The notes under the pieces are model-generated. The model ran no database searches and was not told where the DNA came from. It saw only the letters and a program-made list of their open reading frames with translations. The translations under genes and the position numbers were made by a program. This document shows, piece after piece, positions 24,845 to 33,623 of a stretch of DNA of 64,000 nt (the stretch's first letter is position 1; each line of letters starts with the position of its first letter). Source of the DNA: Candidatus Methanoplasma cognatum (GTDB lineage Archaea > Thermoplasmatota > Thermoplasmata > Methanomassiliicoccales > Methanomethylophilaceae); the NCBI GenBank assembly GCA_009777615.1, contig WRLM01000001.1:248001-312000 (forward strand), given 5' to 3'.

Positions 24845-25580
24845 CTTCCTCATCCTCCTTTGACAGGGCGTAGCGCTTTTTCAGAGCGGCCTTCTGTATT
24901 TCGTATATCTCGTGGCAAGCGCCGAAAGCCAGGTCCAAGGCTTTATCGAACTCCTTCCGGGTCATGTTCCCGTCCATCTGAAGGAGGACTATCTCGTCCG
25001 TCGACGGAACGATAGCCATCGGAACATCGGCCTCCCCGAAGTTGTCCTCTTCTTTGTTAAGGTCGAGAAGGACATGCCCGTCGGCCTTACCGGCGGCGAC
25101 CGCCGGAACTATGTCGCGCATAGGTATGCCGGCGTCGGCGAGCGCTACGGAGGCGGCCGTAAGACCGGCGCATCTCGTCCCCGCATTTGCCTGCAGTATC
25201 TCGATGTAAACGTCTATGGATGCGCGGGGGTAGAGTTCGGTGAGGACCACTTTCTCCAAAGCCTCGGCGATTATCTTCGAGATCTCTATCGATCTCCTGT
25301 CCGGGCCGGGTCTCTTCCTGTCGCTGACCGAGAACGCCTGCATGTTGTATTTGCACTGGATTATCGCTTTTGTAGGGTCCTGAAGGTGCCTGGGGTGGCA
25401 CTCCCTCGGCCCATACACCGCGGCCAGCACTTTGTTCTTTCCAATCTCCAAGTATGCGGAGCCGTCAGCGTTGCTGAGCACCCCCGCTTCAATATGTACG
25501 GGCCTGTGTTCGTCGGCTTTCCTTCCGTCGATCCTCATGCCTTTTTTATCAACTAATACCATATCGGTTTGTCCGCTCAT
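24837..25580 (-). CDS. rrp41: Exosome complex catalytic subunit Rrp41
   Basis: 247 residues. Arginines in [12 protein letters not shown] near residue 88 bind RNA and phosphate, and VDLNKEEDN-like [17 protein letters not shown] near 174 holds the catalytic Asp, as in archaeal Rrp41. It performs phosphorolytic 3'-5' RNA decay and the reverse tailing reaction inside the exosome ring. It starts at ATG 25580, which overlaps the rrp4 stop (TGATG), and ends in an acidic run EDEEDE. Confidence 0.95.
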   Translation of the reverse strand: MSGQTDMVLVDKKGMRIDGRKADEHRPVHIEAGVLSNADGSAYLEIGKNKVLAAVYGPRECHPRHLQDPTKAIIQCKYNMQAFSVSDRKRPGPDRRSIEISKIIAEALEKVVLTELYPRASIDVYIEILQANAGTRCAGLTAASVALADAGIPMRDIVPAVAAGKADGHVLLDLNKEEDNFGEADVPMAIVPSTDEIVLLQMDGNMTRKEFDKALDLAFGACHEIYEIQKAALKKRYALSKEDEEDE

Positions 25581-26281
25581 CAATATTCCTCCCCGTCATC
25601 TTCCTTCGGGAGTTTGCTTTTAATAAATTTCTCCACCCTTTCCGTGAGGTTGCTGCTCTGGGCCTCTCTTTCTATCATCCTTATGGCCTCCACCGCAATC
25701 TCTGTATTCTCATCGCCGTCTATCCAGATCCTCCCGTTCTGCCCCACGAATATGCGGCAGTCGGTGAGGTTCTTCAGCATCTGTATCATGGAACCGCTCT
25801 TCCCGATGACCCTGGAGACCTTCGAATGGGGCATCTCTATGAGCTGACCTCCCTCGATCCTCCTGAGCCCGGAATCCTTCATGGTGACCTGTATCTTCCT
25901 GCTCTCGTCCACCATCAGAATTTTCAGCAGAACGACGTTCCCCACGTTGAGGTACTTCGACGTGTCCCCGAACTCCACTTTCCACGGGACCTCGTTCACG
26001 TGAAGCGGCGCCGGGTAGGGGGCGTTTATATCCACAAGCCAGTTCGAAGGACCTATGTCCTCGATAACACCTATGACCGTCTCCCCAGTGCTGGGCATGT
26101 AGCGCCCCCCTAGAGGGATGACGCCGACGGTGTCATGATACACATTTTTAACGCCTAAGACTCCGGCGTATACTTTGCCGTCACGCATATAGGCATTGCT
26201 TCCGGCATCCATCCCGCTGTCGTCCAGCAGGTCTCCCGGAACCACAATCTCCCGTGCGGGTCTGGCGTTTCTTCTTTCCAT
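25580..26281 (-). CDS. rrp4: Exosome RNA-binding subunit Rrp4
   Basis: 233 residues from ATG 26281: an N-terminal domain with VVPGDLLDD, an S1 domain near 70-140 ([16 protein letters not shown]) and a KH domain with [12 protein letters not shown] near 158-170. It caps the exosome ring and threads RNA into the catalytic chamber. A longer open frame extends into sdo1 but its extra residues are out-of-frame shadow of that gene. Rrp4 is followed by rrp41 and rrp42, the canonical order. Confidence 0.95.
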   Translation of the reverse strand: MERRNARPAREIVVPGDLLDDSGMDAGSNAYMRDGKVYAGVLGVKNVYHDTVGVIPLGGRYMPSTGETVIGVIEDIGPSNWLVDINAPYPAPLHVNEVPWKVEFGDTSKYLNVGNVVLLKILMVDESRKIQVTMKDSGLRRIEGGQLIEMPHSKVSRVIGKSGSMIQMLKNLTDCRIFVGQNGRIWIDGDENTEIAVEAIRMIEREAQSSNLTERVEKFIKSKLPKEDDGEEY

Positions 26282-26301
26282 TTTATCACTTCTCTTGAAT
26301 G

Positions 26302-26994
26302 TTAAATAAGTTTTATCGACGCAGATCCCTTTGTCTTGTGCTTTAGTTTCTCCGTCAGTTCCGGCACCATGCCGGCGGGCAGCTCCATAAGCCCTATCCA
26401 CGAGCCGTCGGCCGTCCATTCCTCTCTCTCGATGATCCCGTAATGTACCATATCGTCGAAACATCTTCCGTAATCGTCGCCTTTCAGTTTGATGGCGATC
26501 TTACTCTTCTCGAAACGTATCGGGAGGAGCGGGCGGAGGAGTTTCATCGCTTCGTCTATCTCTTTATCCAAAGGCCTGAACGGGTCAACGTGGAACTTCG
26601 CCTCTTCCAAGGCAAGCTCTATCCTTACGTACGGGTGCGGAAGTTTGGTCTGAGGGTTTATGGCGTTGGCGGCGATGTAGCTGATCACTTGGTTCCTTTT
26701 CGCCTCCAGCATCTCCTTCCGCTGTTCTGCGGTCATCTGGACCTCGCCCTTCTCGACGATCTTCTTTGCTATCTCCGATATGTCGTCGGTGCCGAATACC
26801 TCTTTGACCTTTCCCTCGGCGGGCCTGGTACCCTTCCCGGAGTTCTTGAAAACGTCCTCTACTGCCAGGTAGTCGACGAGATCGACCTTCTTCCCCTGTT
26901 TGATGAAGGTCATCACAGCCGGGTCTAAAAGTATCTCAAAGGTCTCCCCGTGACTTTCCAGTCTTGCGATTATGGCGTCGTCCAGATTGACCAT
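26302..26994 (-). CDS. sdo1: Ribosome maturation protein SDO1 (SBDS family)
   Basis: 230 residues. The N-terminal Shwachman-Bodian-Diamond domain (MVNLDDAIIARLE through KGTRPAEGKVKEVFGT) is followed by a helical domain with QRKEMLEAKRNQVISYIAANAINP-type sequence and a ferredoxin-like C-terminal domain. It works with EF-2-like factors in maturation of the large ribosomal subunit. It is placed between psmA and rrp4, as in most archaea. Confidence 0.95.
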   Translation of the reverse strand: MVNLDDAIIARLESHGETFEILLDPAVMTFIKQGKKVDLVDYLAVEDVFKNSGKGTRPAEGKVKEVFGTDDISEIAKKIVEKGEVQMTAEQRKEMLEAKRNQVISYIAANAINPQTKLPHPYVRIELALEEAKFHVDPFRPLDKEIDEAMKLLRPLLPIRFEKSKIAIKLKGDDYGRCFDDMVHYGIIEREEWTADGSWIGLMELPAGMVPELTEKLKHKTKGSASIKLI

Positions 26995-27005
26995 GGGACC
27001 GCCGC

Positions 27006-27716
27006 TCAGCCCTTGCCGATCAGTTTTACGATCTCTGATTCGGCAAGTCTCCTGAATTTCTTTCCTCTCTCCACCACCCCGATCTCAACGGATCCGGCTG
27101 AAAGAGTGTCCTCGATCGCCGCGCCGAGGGCCTTCAGCCCGAGCTTGGCGGCGGCTTCGAATGTCATTCCGTCCTCGAACTCCTTCTCGAAGAGGTCCAT
27201 AACCACCGGCCTTCCGGAACCGATGCTGGTCGCCTTGTATGCGACAAGGGCTCCCGAAGGGTCGGTCTCGAACAGGTGTATGCCGAGGTCGTCGACGCCG
27301 GCCACCAGCAGGGCCACTCCGAAGGGGCGGCCTCCGCCGTATTGGGTGTAGTTCTGTTTGTAGTCGCAGACGTTCTTGACAAGGAGTTCCACCGCAATGT
27401 TCTCTCCATAGGTGACCTTGTGCCTCTGCGCGTTCCTCCTGGCCTCGTCGATGAGGACCCTGGCATCGGCCACGAGACCGGATGTGGCGCACCCGATGTA
27501 ATCGTCAATGTCATAGATCTTTTCTATCGAATCCGGTTCCACGAGCCTGCTGGACAGCCTCTTGTCCACCATGAGTATGATCCCATTTTTGAATTTCAGT
27601 CCGATCGTGGTCGTGCCTTTCTTTACCGCCTCGCGGGCATACTCCACCTGGAACAATCTTCCGTCAGGGGAGAATACCGTGATCCCCCTGTCATACGCCA
27701 TTTGTCCTGGTTGCAT
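27006..27716 (-). CDS. psmA: Proteasome subunit alpha
   Basis: 236 residues. The N-terminal YDRGITVFSPDGRLFQVEYA is the alpha-subunit H0 helix that forms the gate and docking surface, followed by the Ntn-hydrolase fold. Seven copies form each outer ring of the 20S proteasome. GGAG precedes the start by about ten bases. The beta subunit gene is not in this window; a PAC2 assembly chaperone homologue is at 7.0 kb. Confidence 0.96.
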   Translation of the reverse strand: MQPGQMAYDRGITVFSPDGRLFQVEYAREAVKKGTTTIGLKFKNGIILMVDKRLSSRLVEPDSIEKIYDIDDYIGCATSGLVADARVLIDEARRNAQRHKVTYGENIAVELLVKNVCDYKQNYTQYGGGRPFGVALLVAGVDDLGIHLFETDPSGALVAYKATSIGSGRPVVMDLFEKEFEDGMTFEAAAKLGLKALGAAIEDTLSAGSVEIGVVERGKKFRRLAESEIVKLIGKG

Positions 27717-27788
27717 TTATCAATTTCTCCTTTCTTCAAACCTCTATCGCACCCCACTATTTATTGCTTTATGAACGCGCGTTAAGGA

Positions 27789-28082
27789 TTAACGCTTTTT
27801 TGCGGTCTTCAGTTCGGGATATCTGCGTCTGATCCCGCGGAGGGTCCCGGACGTCAGAAGGGAGGATGACGAGGGGTCGATCCGCGACATCATTCGGACC
27901 GTTTCTTCCTTTTTTTCCGGAGAGCACCTGAGTACAGCTTTTCCAGAGACGCATTGTATGACATAAGGCGGATCGGTCTGGCTGATGGATCTTAATCCTC
28001 TGATCATGGTGTCCTTCGTCATATCCTCCGATACGCTGAATGCCACGTATCTCTTTCTTCCGCTTTTGCTTTTAACGACCAT
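27789..28082 (-). CDS. rnp2: RNase P protein component 2 (Pop5)
   Basis: 97 residues with KRYVAFSVSED at the start, a central GKAVLRCSPEKKEETVRMM and SGTLRGIRRRYPEL near the end, matching archaeal Pop5. It binds the RNase P RNA catalytic domain, normally with Rpp30, for 5' maturation of tRNAs. In many archaea rpp30 lies next to it; here the upstream neighbour is instead a zinc-ribbon membrane protein, so rpp30 must lie elsewhere. Confidence 0.88.
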   Translation of the reverse strand: MVVKSKSGRKRYVAFSVSEDMTKDTMIRGLRSISQTDPPYVIQCVSGKAVLRCSPEKKEETVRMMSRIDPSSSSLLTSGTLRGIRRRYPELKTAKKR

Positions 28083-28097
28083 CAGGAACTCCCTGTG

Positions 28098-28625
28098 TCA
28101 CTCTTCGTCCTCTTTTTCTCTAAGGACAGGCATGAACGCCATTTCGTAAACGGCACCGCATTTTTTACAGACAGGTTTGTTCACATCCACCGTATTGCCG
28201 CATCTGCACACGAAGGTTTCGTCCTTCCTCGGTATCACCGCACCGCATGAGCAGATGTTGCCCTTCAGGAACTTTCCGCAGCGGGGGCATCTGAACCTTT
28301 CCGGCTCCCGAACCTCCATCTTCTCGTAGGAGGCACCGCAGTAAGGGCAGGAACCCGTCGGTCTTGCGCACGCGTCGTGGAAGACCCTGCCGCAGGAGCA
28401 TTTGGCGATCGGGTCCTCGTCGATCTTTCCGTAGCAGATCTCGCATTTTTTATCGCTTTCCGTTTCATCCAAAAAAATTGTAGATTTCTTTCTCGATTTC
28501 CCCGTTATCTTATCCTGGAGGTTGTATTTTGCCCCCATGTAGCCTTGGAGAAGAACGACCATGGCTATTACTACAACCAACACGATAATTATACCCAGAC
28601 GAAAAGCGGTGTCTCCGAAGTCCAT
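28098..28625 (-). CDS. Membrane-anchored protein with RING-like and zinc-ribbon modules
   Basis: 175 residues from ATG 28625. One N-terminal membrane helix (about 8-30) is followed by a RING/TFIIH-like finger, CEICYGKI ... CSCGRVFHDACA ... CPYCG (about 65-105), and then zinc ribbons CPRCGKF, CSCGAV, CRCGNT and CKKCGAVY. Cys/His spacing CxxC-CxC-HxxC-CxxC suggests a cross-brace finger. Similar short archaeal proteins are uncharacterised; ubiquitin-like ligase activity is only a speculation. It precedes pop5 by 15 bases and probably leads the proteasome-exosome transcript. A TTTTATTAA box lies shortly before the start. Confidence 0.75.
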   Translation of the reverse strand: MDFGDTAFRLGIIIVLVVVIAMVVLLQGYMGAKYNLQDKITGKSRKKSTIFLDETESDKKCEICYGKIDEDPIAKCSCGRVFHDACARPTGSCPYCGASYEKMEVREPERFRCPRCGKFLKGNICSCGAVIPRKDETFVCRCGNTVDVNKPVCKKCGAVYEMAFMPVLREKEDEE

Positions 28626-28964
28626 GATAGGGTTAATAAAATTTCTCTTTTTAATACTTCTTGGTGTAAGCACGGGATGGTTTTTGTTTCTACATACGAA
28701 TTTATTTTTCTTATGCATAACTACTACTATTTATAAGGTAGAATTACCGTTTAATGAAATATCAATTTACTTAAGTCAAAATCATATCTGGGTATTCTAA
28801 AAAAAAGCTAATCTCAAAATTGTATTAAGAATTTTTGATAGAGAAAAGAAACGTCATCAAAAAACGATTTACAGTATTTAAAATATTACGTAGTAAGTGC
28901 TTTAAGACAAAAGATTATACACCAACCTGTTCCAATTACCAATTGGCATAACGGAGGCAAGGAT
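28626..28964 (+). other. AT-rich divergent intergenic region upstream of hdrA
   Basis: About 340 bases without a gene, much richer in A+T than the flanks. It holds promoters for both directions. TATTTAAAATA near 28875-28885 suits hdrA, implying a leader of about 60 bases that includes the inverted repeat at 28932-28946 and the GGAGG at 28953-28957. I see no structured RNA here. Confidence 0.5.
28932..28946 (+). promoter_or_regulatory. Inverted repeat in the hdrA leader
   Basis: CCAATT and AATTGG flank ACC just before the ribosome-binding GGAGG of hdrA. The position, downstream of the promoter and beside the ribosome site, would suit a repressor or a translational control protein. Confidence 0.4.
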
Positions 28965-31900
28965 TTGACAAAATCAGCATTAGTTATCGGCGGAGGCATC
29001 GCTGGTATACAGGCGTCGTTGGATCTTGCGGACAGGGACATACACGTTTATCTTGTGGAAAAACTCCCCACGATAGGCGGTACGATGTCCCGTCTTGACA
29101 AGACGTTCCCGACGAACGACTGTTCGGCATGTATCCTCTCGCCAAAAATGGCGGACTGTATCGGACACCCGAACATAACCACCCTGACATTCCACGAAGT
29201 GATGAAAGTGGACGGCAAAGCAGGGGATTTCAAGGTCACTCTCAAGAAGAAGGCGAGATATGTCGATCCTTCGTCTTGTACCGCATGCGGCGACTGTCTC
29301 GGAAAATGTCCGTCCAAAGGGATACCCGACGAGTTCGAGTACGGTCTGACCACCAGAAGGGCCATATACATACCCCATGCGCAGGCGGTGCCGAGGGTCG
29401 CCATCATAGACGCGGCCAACTGCAGGATGATACAGAACGGCAAGTGCGGCGTGTGCGCAAAAACATGTCAAAAGAAAGCGATAAACTACGAGGACAAGGA
29501 CGAAGAGCTCCAGATCGAGGTCGGCTCCATCATAGCCGCGCCCGGACTGAAGGTATGGGACGCCGCTCTCGCGACGGAATATGGCTACGGCAGGTTCAAG
29601 AACGTGGTCACCGCCCTTGAGTTTGAGAGGATAATGTGCGCGTCCGGCCCGGCAAGGGGACACATAACGGTCCCGTCGTCTGGCGAGGAGCCCAAGAAGA
29701 TCGCATTCATACAGTGCTGCGGTTCAAGGTCTGAGAAGTCCGGCTGGAAGAAGTACTGTTCGTCGGTGTGCTGCATGTACGCCACAAAGGAGGCCATAAT
29801 CACAAAAGAGCACCTCGACGTCCAAGAGGACATATTCTTCATGGACATAAGGTCCTACGGCAAGGAGTTCGAGGCATATATCGAGAGGGCTCAGAAGGAG
29901 TACGGGATAGGGATGCACAGATCCGCCCGCGTTTCGAATGTTGACGAGGACCCGGAGACAAAGAAGCTCACGGTCAGCTACACTGACCCCAAAGGCGACG
30001 GCGCGTCGGAAGAGTATGACATGGTCGTGCTTTCCATCGGACTCAACCCGCCGGACGGCGCGGTCGACCTCGCAAAGATCCTCGGTATAGATCTCAACGA
30101 GTACGGCTTCTGCAAAACATCGGTGTTCAACCCCCTCGAGACCACGAGAGAGGGAGTGTTCGTGACGGGCGCGTTCGCCGCACCCAAGGACATCCCCACC
30201 TCGGTGGCCGAGGCGAGCGGATCGGCGGCAAAGGCCGGCGCTTACATAGTGGACGACAAGTTCATACCCCGCGCACCGAAAGAGTATCCCGCCGAGAAGG
30301 ATGTCGAAGGCAAAGAGCCCCGCATCGGAGTATGGGTATGCCACTGCGGCATTAACATAGGATCCGTGGTAGACGTCCCGGCAGTAGCGGAATATGCAAA
30401 GACGCTTCCCAACGTGGTTCTCTCGAAGCAGTCGCAGTACGCCTGCGCCCAGGACTGCCTGGAAGAGATATCCACCGCCATCAAAGAGATGGACCTCAAC
30501 AGGGTTGTGGTCGCATCATGCACCCCCAGAACTCACGAACCGCTCTTCAGAGAGGCTTGCAGGGACGGCGGACTGAACAAATACCTGTTCAACATGGCGA
30601 ACATCCGCGACCAGTGCTCGTGGATCCACATGCACGCGGCGGAGGCCGCCACCGTGAAATCGAAGGACCTTTTAAGAATGGCGATCGCTAAGGTCGCGCT
30701 CCTAGAGCCGCTGGTCGGTTCCGAGATAGAGGTCACCAGGTCGGCGGCGGTCATCGGCGGCGGCATAACCGGAATGACGGCGGCCCTCGACATAGCCGCA
30801 CAGGGAATACCCGTGCACCTTATCGAAAAGGAGAAAGAGCTCGGAGGGTTCGCGCTCAACTTCCGCCACAAAGAGGACGGCAAGGACGTTGCCGCATTCA
30901 TAAAAGAGCTGGTAGGGAAGATCGAGAGCAACAAGAAGATCACTGTGTACAAAGGAGCGACAGTCGTCGACATCCCCGGCTTCGTAGGTAACTTCAAAGT
31001 CATCCTGAACGGAGGTAAGGAGATACCCGTCGGCGCGGTGCTGTTCGCGACAGGAGCCGCTCAGTACAAACCTACAGAGTACAAATACGGCTCGGACAAG
31101 AAGGTCATGACGACCCTGGAGGTCGAGAACGCTCTGGCGAGCGACAAGTTCAGCGGAAAGGACGTAGCCTTCGTGCAGTGTGTGGGATCAAGGAACAGCG
31201 CCGTGAAATATTGTTCACGTGTGTGCTGCGCCGGAGCCCTGCGCAACGCCATCCAGATAAAGATGAAGGACCCCACGGCGAATGTCGCGATAATTCACAA
31301 AGATATCAGAACATACGGGTTCCGCGAGGAGCTCTACAACAAGGCGTCCAGTCTCGGCGTCAAGTTCCTGAGGTACTGCGCCGACGACGCGCTGCCGGAC
31401 TTTGACGGAAAGACGGTGAAAGCCCACGACTCGATACTCGGAAGGGATGTGGAGATACCGGTGGACACGCTGGTTCTCGCAGCCGGATTGGCGCCCCTCC
31501 GCGAAGAGAAGGAAGAGCTCGCAAAGATGGTGAAGATCCCGATCAGCAAGGACGGGTTCTTCTTCGAGGCGCACCAGAAACTCAGGCCGGTGGACTTCGC
31601 CACCGAAGGAGTGTATGTCGCCGGTTCCGCACACTGGCCGAAGTTCATGGACGAGTGCATCGCCCAGGGCTCGGGCGCGGCGGCGAGGATGCTCACCACC
31701 ATATCCAAGGACAAACTGATCTCTGAAGGCATAGTCGCCGTGTCCAACTCGGACCTGTGCGACGGATGCGGCGTGTGCGTGGGCTGCTGCGACTATAACG
31801 CAATAACCATCGTATGCGGGGACGACGGATCGCTCAGAAGCAACGTGAACCCCGGCCTCTGCAAAGGATGCGGCTCATGCGTGGCGTCCTGCCCGGCGGC

Positions 31901-31979
31901 GGCCATGGAGCAGAGAGGATTCAGGAACAAGCAGATAATCGCAGAGATAGACGCGTTGTTCGACAAGGCGGGAGTGTGA
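28965..31979 (+). CDS. hdrA: Heterodisulfide reductase subunit A, double-module form
   Basis: 1004 residues against about 650 for ordinary HdrA. Module one (1-440): FAD-binding VIGGGIAG at 7-14, DCSACILSPKM at 52-62, and two iron-sulfur motifs with cysteines at 105, 108, 111, 115 and at 153, 161, 164, 168. Module two begins with the HdrA-type GVWVCHCGINIG near 457, then a second FAD site VIGGGITG near 593-600, and ends with two ferredoxin clusters, CDGCGVCVGCC near 930 and CKGCGSCVASCP near 963. HdrA bifurcates electrons from hydrogenase to ferredoxin and CoM-S-S-CoB. It starts at TTG 28965 behind GGAGG and heads the hdrA-mvhDGA operon; hdrB and hdrC are not here. Confidence 0.92.
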   Translation: MTKSALVIGGGIAGIQASLDLADRDIHVYLVEKLPTIGGTMSRLDKTFPTNDCSACILSPKMADCIGHPNITTLTFHEVMKVDGKAGDFKVTLKKKARYVDPSSCTACGDCLGKCPSKGIPDEFEYGLTTRRAIYIPHAQAVPRVAIIDAANCRMIQNGKCGVCAKTCQKKAINYEDKDEELQIEVGSIIAAPGLKVWDAALATEYGYGRFKNVVTALEFERIMCASGPARGHITVPSSGEEPKKIAFIQCCGSRSEKSGWKKYCSSVCCMYATKEAIITKEHLDVQEDIFFMDIRSYGKEFEAYIERAQKEYGIGMHRSARVSNVDEDPETKKLTVSYTDPKGDGASEEYDMVVLSIGLNPPDGAVDLAKILGIDLNEYGFCKTSVFNPLETTREGVFVTGAFAAPKDIPTSVAEASGSAAKAGAYIVDDKFIPRAPKEYPAEKDVEGKEPRIGVWVCHCGINIGSVVDVPAVAEYAKTLPNVVLSKQSQYACAQDCLEEISTAIKEMDLNRVVVASCTPRTHEPLFREACRDGGLNKYLFNMANIRDQCSWIHMHAAEAATVKSKDLLRMAIAKVALLEPLVGSEIEVTRSAAVIGGGITGMTAALDIAAQGIPVHLIEKEKELGGFALNFRHKEDGKDVAAFIKELVGKIESNKKITVYKGATVVDIPGFVGNFKVILNGGKEIPVGAVLFATGAAQYKPTEYKYGSDKKVMTTLEVENALASDKFSGKDVAFVQCVGSRNSAVKYCSRVCCAGALRNAIQIKMKDPTANVAIIHKDIRTYGFREELYNKASSLGVKFLRYCADDALPDFDGKTVKAHDSILGRDVEIPVDTLVLAAGLAPLREEKEELAKMVKIPISKDGFFFEAHQKLRPVDFATEGVYVAGSAHWPKFMDECIAQGSGAAARMLTTISKDKLISEGIVAVSNSDLCDGCGVCVGCCDYNAITIVCGDDGSLRSNVNPGLCKGCGSCVASCPAAAMEQRGFRNKQIIAEIDALFDKAGV

Positions 31980-31983
31980 AGAA

Positions 31984-32397
31984 ATGTCAGACTTTGAACC
32001 AAAGATCGTAGCATTCTGCTGCAACTGGTGCTCCTATGCCGGAGCGGACGGAGCAGGCGTGGCAAGACTGCAGATGCCCCCCAACTTCCGTATAATAAGG
32101 ACGATGTGCTCGGCAAGGGTAGATCCGGAATTTATATTAAGGTCCCTCGCGAAAGGGGCGGACGGGGTCATAATACTGGGCTGCCACCCGGCGGACTGCC
32201 ACTACATAGGCGGCAACTACAGAGCAAGAAGAAGAATAGCACTGATAAGAATGGTGCTTGAACAGTACGGGTTCGACCCGAGGAGACTGAAGCTCGAATG
32301 GGTCTCAGCTTCCGAGGGAGAGAAGTTCCAAAAGACCCTGACGGATTTCGTCGGCACGATCAAGGAACTCGGACCCACCCCATTGAAGGAGGAATAA
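31984..32397 (+). CDS. mvhD: F420-non-reducing hydrogenase iron-sulfur subunit MvhD
   Basis: 137 residues with FCCNWCSYAGAD near residue 11 and CxxxR/ILGCHPADCHY near 42-75, the cysteines that bind the [2Fe-2S] cluster linking hydrogenase to HdrA. It begins four bases after hdrA, and its stop is one base before mvhG. It acts in the soluble MvhADG-HdrABC complex in the cytoplasm. Confidence 0.94.
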   Translation: MSDFEPKIVAFCCNWCSYAGADGAGVARLQMPPNFRIIRTMCSARVDPEFILRSLAKGADGVIILGCHPADCHYIGGNYRARRRIALIRMVLEQYGFDPRRLKLEWVSASEGEKFQKTLTDFVGTIKELGPTPLKEE

Positions 32398-32398
32398 G

Positions 32399-33622
32399 AT
32401 GTCATTCTTTGACAGATTCAAGAAAAAGGACAAGGCGGCGGCGCCAAAACAGAGCGCGGCGAAGCCGGCCAAGAAAGAGAGCAAGCCCCCTGCGCAGGGA
32501 GCGGTGTGCTACCAGAAGACCCCTGAGTCGATAGAAGCGGCGCAGCTCAAGCCGGCGGACCTAGGAGATCTCCTCCCCGGAGCACCCCCCAACGGCAAGC
32601 TCAACCTGGCGATATACTGGGCGGCCGCCTGCGGAGGCTGCGACGTCTCCATCCTTGACATAAACGAGAGGATACTCACCGTCGGCGACATAGCGAACGT
32701 CGTCATGTGGCCGATTGCGGCTGACGGAAAGGAACATGACATCGCCGAGATGGAGGACGGCTCGATAACCGTATCCATAATATCCGGCGCCGTCAGGAAC
32801 ACCGAGAACGAACACATGGTAAAACTGCTGAGGAAGAAGTCGCTTCTGGTGGTATCGTACGGAGCGTGCGCATGCTTCGGAGGATCCCCTGCGCTTGCGA
32901 ACCTCGTTCCGGGCGGGAAAGATGAGATCATCGAGTACGCGTACAACAAGGTGCCCACCACGGCGAACTTCCAGGCCGACTATCACAAGGGCGAGCCGGT
33001 GCTCCCCCAGGTAGAATACAGCGCCCCGGAGGGCGTTCTGACGCTTCCGGTCCTGTACGACACGGTCAAAACGCTTGACCAGGTCATCGACGTTGATTAC
33101 TACGTTCCAGGATGCCCCCCGCTGCAGGAATCCATTTCTTACATGCTTAAAGCGGTCGCGGACTTCGCGTACAAAGGCGTAGCTCTTCCGCCCAAGGGAA
33201 CCAACATCGGAGTTGTCACTAAGACGCTCTGCGAACAGTGCCCGAGGCGCAAGGAATCCAGAAGGATAACGAAGATAGTGGAGCCGCACGAGATAGACGT
33301 CGACCCCGAGCTGTGTCTGATGGACCAGGGCATACTCTGCCTCGGACCGGCCACGGTCGGAGGGTGCAACGCAAAGTGCACAAGGGTCGGGCAGCCCTGC
33401 CGCGGATGCTACGGACCAACCGTAGCGGTCCAGGAACAGGGCGCAAGCGCCCTCACCGCGATAGCGTCGCTGTTCCCCGTACTGGATGACGACGCGACGA
33501 TGGGCGAGGATAAGATCATAGACATCATGTCGACGGTAAAGGACCCGCTGGGATACTTCTATGCATTCACAATGGGCAAATCTCTGATAAAGAGGTCCGT
33601 CGTAGAAAAAGGAGGTAAGTAA
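32399..33622 (+). CDS. mvhG: F420-non-reducing hydrogenase small subunit MvhG
   Basis: 407 residues. A lysine/alanine-rich, probably disordered N-terminal extension of about 50 residues (RFKKKDKAAAPKQ) precedes the hydrogenase small-subunit core, with CGGCDVSILD near 78 for the proximal cluster and YGACACFGG near 155. The C-terminal cysteine-rich part near 280-345 (CEQCPRRK, CLGPATVGGCNAKC, CRGCYG) binds further clusters. There is no twin-arginine signal, so it is cytosolic. It passes electrons from MvhA to MvhD. The extension is longer than usual for the family. Confidence 0.93.
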   Translation: MSFFDRFKKKDKAAAPKQSAAKPAKKESKPPAQGAVCYQKTPESIEAAQLKPADLGDLLPGAPPNGKLNLAIYWAAACGGCDVSILDINERILTVGDIANVVMWPIAADGKEHDIAEMEDGSITVSIISGAVRNTENEHMVKLLRKKSLLVVSYGACACFGGSPALANLVPGGKDEIIEYAYNKVPTTANFQADYHKGEPVLPQVEYSAPEGVLTLPVLYDTVKTLDQVIDVDYYVPGCPPLQESISYMLKAVADFAYKGVALPPKGTNIGVVTKTLCEQCPRRKESRRITKIVEPHEIDVDPELCLMDQGILCLGPATVGGCNAKCTRVGQPCRGCYGPTVAVQEQGASALTAIASLFPVLDDDATMGEDKIIDIMSTVKDPLGYFYAFTMGKSLIKRSVVEKGGK

Positions 33623-33623
33623 A

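Noticed and set aside
27789-28625. Expected rpp30 gene beside pop5
   Set aside because: No frame in the region resembles Rpp30; the upstream neighbour is a zinc-ribbon membrane protein, so this is only an absence in the local order.
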